A stretch of 64,000 bases of DNA from Mycobacterium dioxanotrophicus (GCF_002157835.1 NZ_CP020809.1:3348001-3412000); one strand, 5' to 3'. Shown: positions 37,133 to 44,840, numbered from the stretch's first letter. Notes: generated by a model not told the origin, from the letters alone. Translations and numbers: made by a program.

Positions 37133-37774
37133 CTACCTCAAAGCGCTGCCTTGAGCTTCGGCCACGCAATCGGCCCAGTGCCGGGCACCGAGCACGGTGA
37201 CCGCCCTGGCACCGAAGGCGCTGGAGATCACCACGTCAGGCTCCAGCGTCGCGAGCAGTTCGAGGCTGGTGGTGAGGGCCGCGCTGTCACCGACACCGGG
37301 AATGACGAAGGTGGACCACCGGTCGTCGGCGCTGACGAACATGGTGTCACCGGTGAACAGGTAGCGTCCGTCGGCGCCGTCGACGAGATAGCTGGTACTG
37401 CCCGGGGTGTGGCCCGGAGTCGGGATCACCTCGACGCCGTTGGTGTCGAGGTGGCGGCTGGACACCGGCACGTCGACATGGGTGTGCCTGCCGATCGTCG
37501 TCAGTTCTGCGGCCGGTGCGTGCAGGCGCGCGCCGAACGTCTCGGCGATACGCGCCAGCATCGGTCCGGCTTCGTCCTGGTGTGAGAGGTACTGATCGTC
37601 GACACCACCGAGCTCATCGATCGCGTCGAAGTCGGCGTCGGTGGCGGGGCAGTAGAACAACGCGTTGTGCCCGTTGGCTTTCCACAGGTACGCGTGCGTG
37701 GTCAATCCGGGAAACGGTGAGTCCGTTCGGGTTTCCCACAGGTCGGTTCGAATCTGGGTGATGGAGGCCGTCAT
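37133..37774 (-). CDS. Degenerate metallo-beta-lactamase-fold protein
   Basis: A 213-aa protein with the MBL fold order of beta strands and helices and the motifs TPGHTPGS and FTGDTMF. The first metal motif, normally HxHxDH, reads LSHQDEAG, and the final His-containing loop reads SSAFGARAV, so most zinc ligands are missing. It may be a non-hydrolytic relative or use one metal. Start ATG 37774 is chosen because GGAGG lies 8 nt upstream; an ORF extension to 37798 is possible. A hairpin spans this start region (37760-37790). Confidence 0.7.
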   Translation of the reverse strand: MTASITQIRTDLWETRTDSPFPGLTTHAYLWKANGHNALFYCPATDADFDAIDELGGVDDQYLSHQDEAGPMLARIAETFGARLHAPAAELTTIGRHTHVDVPVSSRHLDTNGVEVIPTPGHTPGSTSYLVDGADGRYLFTGDTMFVSADDRWSTFVIPGVGDSAALTTSLELLATLEPDVVISSAFGARAVTVLGARHWADCVAEAQGSALR

Positions 37775-37790
37775 CCCGACAGCCTCCATC
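37760..37790 (-). promoter_or_regulatory. Hairpin over the start of the MBL-fold gene
   Basis: GATGGAGGC and its exact complement (37760-37768 and 37782-37790) would form a 9-bp stem in the mRNA. The upstream arm contains the Shine-Dalgarno GGAGG and the start codon ATG at 37774 lies in the 13-nt loop, so folding could limit translation initiation. Confidence 0.4.
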
Positions 37791-37807
37791 CTCAACATTG
37801 GTTGAGG

Positions 37808-38734
37808 TCAACCCTGTGGTGCGGTGCTTTCCGCTGAGTCCCAGACCTCGATCATGGTGCGCATGATCTCCTCAGCGCAGCCCAGCCCGCCCAGGTGGCT
37901 CTCGTAGGGCAACTCGGTGAGCTGCGCGTCGCGCAATCTCGACACCACGTGCCTGCCGTGGGCGAACGGGACGATGTGGTCGTGGTCGCCGTGCCACCAC
38001 CGCACCGGCACGCTGATCTCATCCAACCGGAAGCCCCAGTCCCTGGTGAACACGACGATGTCGTAGAACGGCGCAGCCAATTGCTTGCGGCTGCCGTTGA
38101 GCAGGTCATCGAGGAACATCGCCTTGAACTCCGGGCGGCCCAGCATCCGTCGGTCGCCCTCGGGCGACATCCGGGCGTAGATCTCCAGGGCAGGGGAGGC
38201 GACCGGACGGATCAACCGGATCAGTCCGGATGCGGCCAGCCGGATCGGCATGCCAGCCACCTGCAGCAGCGGCGCGACGGTGGCCCCGAGATCCATCAAA
38301 CCGCTGTGGATGCCGTCGGGCCCCACCAACGGGGCCACCCCGCCGAGCACACCGGCCGCGGTCACCCGGTCGGGCATGGCCGCCGCGCACGCCAGGGTGT
38401 AGGGGCCGCCACCGGACAACCCGACCACCGCCATTTTGTCGATGCCGAGCGTGTCGGCGATGGTTTGCAGATCGTCGCCGAAATCGAGCACCCGGTCGTA
38501 CTGGTGCGGCGTGGATGAGCCGATGCCTGGCCGGTCCACGCCGATCAGCCGAATGTGGTTCTGCTCGGCGTACATCCGGGCTTCGGTCGGGATCTGGCGC
38601 CGGGCACCGGGCGTGCCGTGCAGCCAGAACACCGCCCGTCCCCCGGGATCGCCGAATTCGGCGAATCCGATTTGCCTGTCGTCCCCGACGGCAATGTTGC
38701 CCTCCAGCTTGGGGCGGGCGATGGAGATGACCAT
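37808..38734 (-). CDS. Alpha/beta hydrolase
   Basis: A 308-aa alpha/beta hydrolase. Oxyanion-hole motif WLHGTPGARRQ, nucleophile elbow VGLSGGGPY, acid in WHGDHDHIVP and catalytic His in ESHLGG. No signal peptide. It lies 21 bp downstream of the class I aldolase gene on the same strand. Substrate unknown. Confidence 0.83.
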   Translation of the reverse strand: MVISIARPKLEGNIAVGDDRQIGFAEFGDPGGRAVFWLHGTPGARRQIPTEARMYAEQNHIRLIGVDRPGIGSSTPHQYDRVLDFGDDLQTIADTLGIDKMAVVGLSGGGPYTLACAAAMPDRVTAAGVLGGVAPLVGPDGIHSGLMDLGATVAPLLQVAGMPIRLAASGLIRLIRPVASPALEIYARMSPEGDRRMLGRPEFKAMFLDDLLNGSRKQLAAPFYDIVVFTRDWGFRLDEISVPVRWWHGDHDHIVPFAHGRHVVSRLRDAQLTELPYESHLGGLGCAEEIMRTMIEVWDSAESTAPQG

Positions 38735-38755
38735 GTGGGTTCTTTCTGGCCGGCG

Positions 38756-39661
38756 TCAGCCCGCGACCGAGGCGTCGTAGATCGACTGGATCGAGGCGTC
38801 CAGCGTGGCGTTGAACTCTTCGTCGGACTGCTGTGCCGAGAGTCCCTCGGTCAGGGCCCGGCTGAAGCTGGCGATCACACCGGTGTTCTGCGCGAGCAGG
38901 GCGTTGGCCTCGCTGCGCGAATATCCACCGGAGAGCGCGACGACCCGCATCACCTTGGGGTGCTCCACGAACACCTCATAGTGATTGGCCACGCTCGGCA
39001 GGGTGAGCTTGAGCATCACGTGTTGGCCCTCGGGCAGCGCCTCGAGGTTTTTGGCGATTTCGTCGCGCAGCAGGTTCTCGGCCTCGGCCTTGTCGGCGAT
39101 CGAGATGGTCACCTCGGCTTCGAGGATGGGGACCAGGCCGTGCACCAGCACCTGCCTGCCGACGTCGAACTGCTGGGCGACGGCCGCGGCGATACCGATC
39201 GGATCGGCCGCACCGATCACCGAACGCGCCTTGGTACCGAAGATGCCGTTCCGCACTCCGCGAGCGAGCAACTCGTCGAGGTCCGGGATGGGCTTCATCA
39301 ACTGAACGCCGTCGGTCGTGTCGGCCAGGCCTTTGTCGATCTTGAGCAGCGGCACCACGCCCTTGTCCTCCCACAGGTACGTCGCGGCAGGCTTGCCGTC
39401 GATGGCGCGATCCATGGTCTGTTCGAAGAGGATTGCCGCGAGCACCCGGTCGCCACCGAACACCGGTGAGGTGACGATGCGTACCCGCATCTGATGCATC
39501 AGATCGAACATCTCGTCCTCTGACGAGTACGCACTGTCCTCGATCCCGTACAGGCGCAGCGCTTTGGGGGTCGATCCGCCGCTCTGGTCGAGCGCCGCGA
39601 TGAATCCCTTCCCGGACGTCATCTTGTCGGCCTGCTGCTGGTTCACCATCGGGTTGTCCAC
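38756..39661 (-). CDS. fda: Class I fructose-bisphosphate aldolase
   Basis: A 301-aa protein of the bacterial class I FBP aldolase family. Key segments are KGFIAALDQSGGSTPKAL at the N terminus, YLWEDKGVVPLLKIDKGL with the Schiff-base region, and LVPILEAEV and ALSGGYSR near the C terminus. It catalyses cleavage and synthesis of fructose 1,6-bisphosphate via a lysine imine, without metal. GTG 39661 is the start; ATG 39649 is an alternative. Usual actinobacterial housekeeping aldolase is class II, so this is probably a secondary enzyme. Confidence 0.85.
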   Translation of the reverse strand: MDNPMVNQQQADKMTSGKGFIAALDQSGGSTPKALRLYGIEDSAYSSEDEMFDLMHQMRVRIVTSPVFGGDRVLAAILFEQTMDRAIDGKPAATYLWEDKGVVPLLKIDKGLADTTDGVQLMKPIPDLDELLARGVRNGIFGTKARSVIGAADPIGIAAAVAQQFDVGRQVLVHGLVPILEAEVTISIADKAEAENLLRDEIAKNLEALPEGQHVMLKLTLPSVANHYEVFVEHPKVMRVVALSGGYSRSEANALLAQNTGVIASFSRALTEGLSAQQSDEEFNATLDASIQSIYDASVAG

Positions 39662-39748
39662 TCTTTCGAAGACGTACCTGTCGTCGGCGTTCGCTCGAAT
39701 TCGATTACAGGATATTCGGCGCCGCCTGCAGGGCGGGACGTCGCCTTG

Positions 39749-41137
39749 TCACAGTGTGCTCAGGGCGGCCCGAATGGCGGCGGCCGACCGATCCACATCG
39801 TCGTCGGTGGTCGCCCAGTTCGAGAAGGACACCCGAAGAACGTAGCGGTCCTGCCACGTGGTGCCGCCCAGCCAGCAGGTGCCGTCGGCCTGGATCGCCG
39901 CGACAGCGCGCCGGTTCGCGTCGTCGTCACCGGGGAGCCGGACCAGCACTTGGTTGAGCACCACGTCGTTGAGTATCTCGGCGCCGGGGATGTCGGCCAA
40001 CAGGGTGGCCATGCGGCGGGCTTGAGCGCAGTTGCGTTCGACGAGTTCGGCCACGCCGGTGCGGCCGAGTGACCGCAGTGCGGCGTACACGGGAATGGCG
40101 CGCGCCCGCCGGGAGCTCTCCGGGACGAAGTTGGTGCCGTCCCGCTGGCCCGGGTCGGCGACGAGATACGGGCCGGCCAGCGTCATCGCGGCCAGGTGGG
40201 CATCGGGGTCCGCTACGATCGCCATCGCGCTGTCGTAGGGCACGTTGAGCCACTTGTGCGCGTCGACGGCCCAGGAGTCGGCGCGCTGCACACCCCGCGT
40301 GAGGTGCTGGGTGCCGGGTGCTGCAGCCGCCCACAGCCCGAACGCGCCGTCGACATGCAGCCAGGTCCGGTGTGCTGCGCAAGCGTCGGCGATGGGTTCG
40401 AACGCGTCGAACGAGCCGGTGGAGACGTTGCCGGCCTGAGCGCAGACGATCGTGGGCGCGGCGTCATCGGCGAGGGCTCGTGCCAAGGCGTCCGGGTCCA
40501 TGCGGCCCTGGGTATCGGCCGAGATCCGGATCGCGGTAGCGTCGCCCAGGCCGAGCAGCCGCAGCGCCGTGTAAATGGTGGCGTGTGCCTGCTCTCCGCA
40601 CAGCACTCGGACCCGGGGCGCGCCGGTCAAACCGTCGCGCTCGACGTCCCAGCCGACCCGCGCCAGCACGGCATGCCGTGCCGCGGCCAGGCAGGTCGTG
40701 TTCGCCCCCTGTGCGCCGGTGACGAATCCGACGCTGGCCCCGGGCGGCAATCCGAACAGGCCGAGCAGCCAGCCGGCGGTGACGTCCTCGATGGCCGCGG
40801 CCGTCGGCGACAGCGAGTGATACGCGGCGTTCTGATCCCACGCCGATACCAGCCAGTCCGCCGCGAGCGCCGCAGGCAGCACACCGCCGATGACGAAGCC
40901 GAAGTGGCGCGGCCCGGCGGTGGCGACCAGTCCCGGCTCGGCCCCGGCGGCCAGTGCGTCGAGGACGGCGACGGGATCCTCGCCGGATGCGGGCAGTGGG
41001 CCACCGAGGGCCGCGCGAACGGCCGACGCATCGCGTCGCGCGGCGACACGGCGGTCATCGAGGCCGGAAAGGAATGCCTCGGCGTGAGCGACGGCGGCCC
41101 GCAATCCGGCCGTGCGCGTGGGGGACTCGGTCGACAT
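39749..41137 (-). CDS. PLP-dependent decarboxylase/aminotransferase-fold enzyme
   Basis: About 462 aa, fold-type I PLP enzyme of the group II decarboxylase clan. The cofactor lysine is in SWAVDAHKWLNVPYDS; the cofactor-binding Asp in LHVDGAFGLW; GAQGANTTCLA forms the phosphate cup. Start is ATG 41137; the longer in-frame extension (to 41314) looks non-coding. Substrate not known. Confidence 0.8.
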   Translation of the reverse strand: MSTESPTRTAGLRAAVAHAEAFLSGLDDRRVAARRDASAVRAALGGPLPASGEDPVAVLDALAAGAEPGLVATAGPRHFGFVIGGVLPAALAADWLVSAWDQNAAYHSLSPTAAAIEDVTAGWLLGLFGLPPGASVGFVTGAQGANTTCLAAARHAVLARVGWDVERDGLTGAPRVRVLCGEQAHATIYTALRLLGLGDATAIRISADTQGRMDPDALARALADDAAPTIVCAQAGNVSTGSFDAFEPIADACAAHRTWLHVDGAFGLWAAAAPGTQHLTRGVQRADSWAVDAHKWLNVPYDSAMAIVADPDAHLAAMTLAGPYLVADPGQRDGTNFVPESSRRARAIPVYAALRSLGRTGVAELVERNCAQARRMATLLADIPGAEILNDVVLNQVLVRLPGDDDANRRAVAAIQADGTCWLGGTTWQDRYVLRVSFSNWATTDDDVDRSAAAIRAALSTL

Positions 41138-41602
41138 GGCCCGACCATACGGGGTCGGCGCTCGGGCCGTCGCTTCTCGATGTACCGGGCTGAGGGTTCT
41201 TGGGCAGCAACCTATGGCAAGGTGTCGAGATGTTCTCGTGACATTAGCCACGGGAGGTAAAAGGGCTGCCTCGCCGCACGGCAGCCGCCGGTGTTTGCGT
41301 CCGCTTGTCGCCACATATGCCCGAACATGCCGAAACCGCCGGTATCGGTATCTGCCACAGTCCGCTGACCTGGTAGTTTGGCAAGAATATGCAATCTGCC
41401 CTTGACAGGGTGACGTCGGATGTCCAAAGATTTGGGGACATCGAGGCGATCAGTACGAGGGGTCTGATCGCCTCGGCCGCGGGGAACCCCCGCCACCGTC
41501 GTCGGTCACCGGGAGCCCGGTTCGTTGTCTGTCGGTTAGCTGTGTGGTTATTTCGGCCATCGTCGCGTCGGGGTCGGCAAACGGGGTGGCCCGGCTGGAA
41601 GG
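41138..41602. other. Gene-free stretch with two perfect hairpins
   Basis: No convincing gene in these 465 bp. It contains a 7-bp hairpin (GGCTGCC 41264-41270 with 41280-41286) and an 11-bp hairpin with a 10-nt loop (GAGGCGATCAG 41443-41453 with 41464-41474). TTGACA at 41402-41407 precedes the second. A small RNA or leader on the plus strand is possible but nothing downstream on that strand is an obvious target. Confidence 0.4.
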
Positions 41603-42235
41603 CTATCTGGGTGCCACCACCACGGGGGAGGACAGGATCTCGCGGTATTCGACCATCCGTTCCTGCTTGATCAGGCTCGTGCCGGTGCTGATCACCAACT
41701 CGCTGGGTGACACCGCATAACTCACGCCGCGGCTGCGCGCGACGAACCGCCGATCCGGCGCCGTGTCGGCGGCGGCCGCCAACGCCGCATCATCGCTCAA
41801 CCGGACGCCGTGGTACTGCAACGCGCCGCTGCGGTCCTGGCAGATCACCACAAGCGAGCGTTCGGTGCGGCCGATCGCCCTGGCAGTCTCGGTGTTCTCG
41901 CAGCGGGCCGGTGAGTCGACGAAGCCCTGCTGGTCGAACCGGAAAGCCGCTGCCCCAGGTGCACTGACGGGTTGCACCGCGTCCTGTCTGCGTGGTGACG
42001 CTGGACGCGCGACGGGCGTTCCCGCCTCCGAGCGTGGTTCCGGTTCTCCTGTCAGTGTTTTCGGCACCAGCGTCGAGACGGTGCCTGCGGCGCCGAGCAC
42101 GGCCGCGACGACGGCAGCGGCTGCGATGCCGATGCCGACCGGCCGCCACCGGCGCTGCCGCGGTTTGCGGTGCCTGCCTGCGGTCCGAGCCCGCTGCGGG
42201 AGAGACGGCGGGGCGGTCTGTGAATGGGTGGCCAA
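41603..42235 (-). CDS. Single-pass membrane protein of unknown function
   Basis: About 210 aa from a TTG at 42235 preceded by GGGAG. It has a short basic N-terminal part (RARTAGRHRKPRQRRW), one membrane segment (VGIGIAAAAVVAAVLGAAG, about residues 35-55), a Pro/Ala linker, and an extracytoplasmic domain with two cysteines (ARCENTE, VVICQDR) about 33 residues apart. No known family recognised. The ORF is open much further upstream (to 42664), but that part reads as non-coding, so the start is uncertain. Confidence 0.6.
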   Translation of the reverse strand: MATHSQTAPPSLPQRARTAGRHRKPRQRRWRPVGIGIAAAAVVAAVLGAAGTVSTLVPKTLTGEPEPRSEAGTPVARPASPRRQDAVQPVSAPGAAAFRFDQQGFVDSPARCENTETARAIGRTERSLVVICQDRSGALQYHGVRLSDDAALAAAADTAPDRRFVARSRGVSYAVSPSELVISTGTSLIKQERMVEYREILSSPVVVAPR

Positions 42236-42509
42236 GCTCGCTCCCGTGAAAATGGTGATGTGGCACCCGTATTCGAACACGGCTGAGCGGCCGTGGGCGT
42301 CGGAACACGCGGGTGGATCTGCGCGTTGTCGGCGGACCGACGGCTGCTCACCCGGGGACCGGCAGTGGTGCGGCGGCGAAAAGGGCGCAGTGCCAATATG
42401 ATCAACCTCCGGTCCAGGCGCGGCCGAAGATGCTGCCGTCGACGGGTTCTGGACTTGCGGGTCCATTGTGTTGTCGGTATTGCTGGGCTGTGCCCGGGAG
42501 AGGAGTCCG

Positions 42510-42785
42510 ATGGTGATCAGCAGGCGCAATCTTTCGATGGGGTTGATGGCGGTGGCGGCGGGAGCGACGGTGGCAGCGTGCTCGCCGTCGTCACCGATCG
42601 CGCCTGCTCCGACCACGGCGCCGGCCCAGGGGCATACCTCGCTCGGTCCGCTCAAGCAGGTCAATGCAGGGTTGCTCGACGTCGGCTACGCGGAAGTGGG
42701 TCCGCCCGACGGCCGACCCGTGATCCTGCTGCACGGCTGGCCATTTAGCAGTGAAACCACAACACTGGTGGACGCTCGCACCTGA
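42510..42785 (+). pseudogene. 5' half of a Tat-lipoprotein epoxide hydrolase-like gene
   Basis: 91 residues starting at ATG 42510 (GAGAGGAG upstream). A twin-arginine signal (SRRNLSMGLM), lipobox VAAC with Cys24, a linker, and the first strand of an alpha/beta hydrolase with the oxyanion-hole motif LLHGWP. From 42745 the reading frame runs into element DNA and stops at 42785. The remainder of the protein is encoded from 53647. Joining the two at the shared TGGCCAT restores a 1023-bp frame (340 aa). Truncated product lacks all catalytic residues. Confidence 0.9.
42720..42763. other. attL: left attachment site
   Basis: The 7-bp core TGGCCAT lies at 42738-42744. Host sequence is on its left; to its right is the element arm, with GTGAAACCACAAC at 42751-42763, which is the partial complement of an arm at 53623-53635 in attR. 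The symmetry centre falls between T and G at the start of the core, so TG is a candidate central dinucleotide. Confidence 0.75.
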
Positions 42786-42798
42786 CTTTGTCGAACTT

Positions 42799-42842
42799 TT
42801 ACCCCCGTGGGCCGCGCCCAGTCGCGGCGACCTTCGGGGTAA
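42799..42842. promoter_or_regulatory. Two-tier inverted repeat upstream of the excisionase gene
   Basis: TTACCCC (42799-42805) pairs with GGGGTAA (42836-42842), and inside it CCGCG (42812-42816) pairs with CGCGG (42823-42827). A half-palindrome CATCACT (42844-42850), the same half-site as in the 43859-43930 repeats, follows directly. Probably a control region for the excisionase gene. Confidence 0.4.
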
Positions 42843-42863
42843 CCATCACTGAGAGATGAATCA

Positions 42864-43037
42864 ATGACCAAACTGTTGACCTATGACGACGTCGCCGACG
42901 TTCTCGGTATCCCGCGTGCCACGCTGAAGTACTGGCGGCATTCTGGCAATGGCCCGAAGTGTGCGCGTATCGGCCGCCACGTGTTTTACCGGAAGGCCGA
43001 CGTAGAGACGTGGTTGTCGGAGCAATTTTCCTCCTGA
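42864..43037 (+). CDS. Excisionase/recombination directionality factor-like HTH protein
   Basis: A 57-aa protein with a MerR/AlpA-type helix-turn-helix (LTYDDVADVLGIPRATLKYW, residues 5-24) and the wing IGRHVFYRKADVETWL. Proteins of this size and type next to integrases act as excisionases; in phiRv1 the small Xis (Rv1584c) controls a serine integrase. It lies at the end of the element opposite the integrase, but in the circular form the two would be adjacent. Short enough to be missed by length filters. ATG 42864; the ATG at 42856 ends after two codons. Confidence 0.8.
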   Translation: MTKLLTYDDVADVLGIPRATLKYWRHSGNGPKCARIGRHVFYRKADVETWLSEQFSS

Positions 43038-43071
43038 TTTTTCCGGCGTGAGCCGTTTGCAGAATCGGTAT

Positions 43072-43095
43072 CTGAGCAGCTCAGGTGCCCTTTTT
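43072..43095 (+). terminator. Weak terminator-like hairpin after the excisionase gene
   Basis: CTGAG-CAG-CTCAG (43072-43084) forms a short 5-bp stem, followed after six nucleotides by TTTTT at 43091-43095. Confidence 0.35.
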
Positions 43096-43137
43096 GCTGT
43101 CTTTAGACGGTTGAAAAGGGTCGAAAATAGACTGATC

Positions 43138-43146
43138 TGCTATCAT
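43138..43146 (+). promoter_or_regulatory. Extended -10 promoter candidate
   Basis: TGCTATCAT fits the extended -10 form TGnTATnnT. It would start a transcript near 43,153, at the front of the structured region that follows. Confidence 0.35.
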
Positions 43147-43480
43147 GGAAGTAAGAAGATGTCAAATCTTCCGGAGGTTTGCTGACCCTCACAGTCCGGT
43201 CAGTTCGCACGACGACTTTTCTACAAGTCGAAACCACTTGGGTAGCCTTGTGCTGCCCTGAAACGATATACACGTATCGGGAGCGGTGCGCCGGGGAGAT
43301 ATCCGGTGTGCAGGTAGGCAGATGGCCACGCCGAGCCGAGTAGGCAAGGGTCCGCCCCGAGTATTCAACCGTTGGGCTGAAACACGCCCTAAATCAAGAT
43401 CTAAGCGACTAAACCCGCTACCTGATGGATGACATTGGGCAGTGGGGTTTTGTCATTCCTAAAGCCGTATAGACGGCAAT
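43145..43480 (+). ncRNA. Candidate structured RNA
   Basis: About 335 nt with no good coding frame and many complementary segments on the plus strand: GAAGAT/ATCTTC (43155-43160, 43166-43171); CTGACC/GGTCAG (43182-43187, 43198-43203); CGACTT/AAGTCG (43213-43218, 43225-43230); CGATA/TATCG (43264-43268, 43275-43279); a 9-bp helix 43286-43294 with 43303-43311 that includes three G-U pairs; ATGACA/TGTCAT (43429-43434, 43451-43456); GCCGT/ACGGC (43464-43468, 43473-43477). A long-range CAGGTAG/CTACCTG pair (43311-43317, 43418-43424) closes about 100 nt. G-U pairs favour RNA on this strand. A 38-codon frame starting at 43145 is the coding alternative. No named RNA family recognised. Confidence 0.4.
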
Positions 43481-43519
43481 TAACTGACAGATACGAGGAT
43501 CAAATGATGATCACTGAGG

Positions 43520-43852
43520 ATGACTATGCCGACGACGGCAAAACCTTGGGCTAAACACTTCCAAGACGTATGGGAAGAACGCGCCCGAGACGTCAGCTAT
43601 CCAGACTGGCAGCGCGTGGCTATGTACGCAATGGGCAGGCATGGCCCCAACGGGCATGCGCCGATGGCCCCTGGCGAAATAGCGGAACTGCTCAACATCG
43701 ACCCGAAAAATGTCTGGCGCGTCGTCAAACTCGCCAAGACAAAAGGCTGGCTGGACTCCACCTCTAAAGCGCGGTGCCTAGTTGTTCCGTCTCACGCGAT
43801 TGAGGGTGGTCGAGCGGGGCCAGCGCGGTGCACCGCTCACGACTGGATCTGA
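43520..43852 (+). CDS. Winged-helix-like DNA-binding protein of the element
   Basis: A 110-aa protein with a predicted helix-turn-helix (MAPGEIAELLNIDPKNVWRV, about residues 48-67) after a helical N-terminal part, and a short wing-like end. It is a candidate replication initiator or regulator acting at the palindromic repeats immediately downstream. The start is unclear: the Shine-Dalgarno GAGGA (43495-43499) points to ATGs at 43504/43507 that open a 16-aa peptide in another frame. One fewer A in the AAAA of 43540-43543 would fuse that peptide to this protein as ...DDGKPWAKHF. ATG 43520 and 43526 are the in-frame choices. Confidence 0.6.
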   Translation: MTMPTTAKPWAKHFQDVWEERARDVSYPDWQRVAMYAMGRHGPNGHAPMAPGEIAELLNIDPKNVWRVVKLAKTKGWLDSTSKARCLVVPSHAIEGGRAGPARCTAHDWI

Positions 43853-43855
43853 AAA

Positions 43856-43930
43856 ACACATCACTCCAGTGATGAATTTCTCCTGAAAACACATCACTCC
43901 AGTGATGACTAACACATCACTCCAGTGATG
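43856..43930. repeat. Three copies of a perfect 16-bp palindrome
   Basis: The 19-bp unit ACACATCACTCCAGTGATG occurs at 43856-43874, 43889-43907 and 43912-43930. Inside each, CATCACT and AGTGATG form a perfect palindrome with a 2-bp centre. Start-to-start spacing is 33 and 23 bp, close to three and two helical turns. It is either an operator cluster or iteron-type origin. Half-sites or weak versions occur at 42844-42858 (before the excisionase) and 43509-43522 (at the start of the HTH gene). Confidence 0.85.
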
Positions 43931-44020
43931 TATGGAAATCGCTCTACCAGCGCAAACGCACAATGCCCTCTTGATCTATCTCTAGGGCTCTCCGACAACA
44001 GACTGAAGGACACAACGAAG

Positions 44021-44209
44021 ATGAAGATTGACCACGGCCGCACGCCCATCTGGGTAGCGCCGAGAACACACAACGGTGTGACCATCACGCAGGGACATTC
44101 ACACTTGAACCTCTCAGAGGCGGAAGTGCATGACCTCATTGATGCGATGATTGAAATTATCGAGGCAAAAGCAGCCAGCCCGTCACACGCCCGGTGGTCC
44201 AATGCCTGA
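44021..44209 (+). CDS. Small element protein
   Basis: A 62-aa protein with an amphipathic C-terminal helix (LNLSEAEVHDLIDAMIEIIE). ATG 44021 follows GACTGAAGGA-type weak ribosome site. It overlaps the HNH gene by 8 bp (ATGCCTGA), so the two are probably coupled. Function not known. Confidence 0.6.
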   Translation: MKIDHGRTPIWVAPRTHNGVTITQGHSHLNLSEAEVHDLIDAMIEIIEAKAASPSHARWSNA

Positions 44210-44840
44210 GGTATGGCGTGACGTTCCCGGCTTTGAAGGTCGCTATGCCGTCTCTGATTGGGGGCGCGTGAAGTCATTGCCGCATTATGTGACACAAAGG
44301 AATGGCGTAGTAATTCCGGTAATCGGCCGTCACTTGACGCCGTATAAGGAAAAAGGCGGCAGGCTAATATTGTCGCTCGGTAGGGGCTATCGGAGGCGGG
44401 TCCACCAGATTGTCATGCTGGCATTCGTCGGACCGTGCCCTGACGGCATGGAAGTCTGTCACAACAACGGTGACGCTTCCGATAACCGTCTGGTCAACCT
44501 GCGTTACGACACGCACAAAGGCAATGAGCAGGACAAGATCCGTCACGGCACGCATCACAACACGGTCAAAACCCATTGCATACACCGCCATGAGTACACG
44601 CCAGAGAACACTTATCTGACAAAGGATGGCAGGCGGAATTGCCTCACGTGCAGATTGGCTCGTGAGGCCGCGCGCTGGCAACGCCTCAAGCATGACGAAA
44701 GCCACAAGGCCTACATGCGTGAGGCTTCACGGAGGTACGAAGCGGCACATAAGAGCGAACGCAGGCGCGGTTCGGCGTACTCGTCTCCAGCAAAGCGACA
44801 GACGACAACTGATATCAACCATCGCGGCGACGTGGCGTGA
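44202..44840 (+). CDS. HNH endonuclease (NUMOD4-HNH type)
   Basis: A 212-aa protein. An N-terminal NUMOD4 motif (WRDVPGFEGRYAVSDWGRVK) is followed by an HNH_3 domain (VHQIVMLAFVGPCPDGMEVC, then HNNGDASDNRLVNLR) and a C-terminal Cys/His zinc-binding stretch (HCIHRHEYTPENTY...CLTC). This domain order is that of free-standing phage homing endonucleases, not of HNH packaging proteins that work with terminase. ATG 44202 is the start, overlapping the 62-aa gene. Confidence 0.85.
   Translation: MPEVWRDVPGFEGRYAVSDWGRVKSLPHYVTQRNGVVIPVIGRHLTPYKEKGGRLILSLGRGYRRRVHQIVMLAFVGPCPDGMEVCHNNGDASDNRLVNLRYDTHKGNEQDKIRHGTHHNTVKTHCIHRHEYTPENTYLTKDGRRNCLTCRLAREAARWQRLKHDESHKAYMREASRRYEAAHKSERRRGSAYSSPAKRQTTTDINHRGDVA

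Noticed and set aside
43145..43480. tRNA, tmRNA or group I intron in the structured region
   Set aside because: No T-loop, anticodon or CCA pattern, no clear intron core motifs and no split gene around it.
43856..43930. Three identical repeats as a CRISPR array
   Set aside because: Only three copies, spacers of 14 and 4 bp, perfectly palindromic units and no cas genes.
44202..44840. HNH gene as the terminase-associated packaging HNH
   Set aside because: NUMOD4 plus HNH_3 arrangement is typical of homing endonucleases and no large terminase is present.
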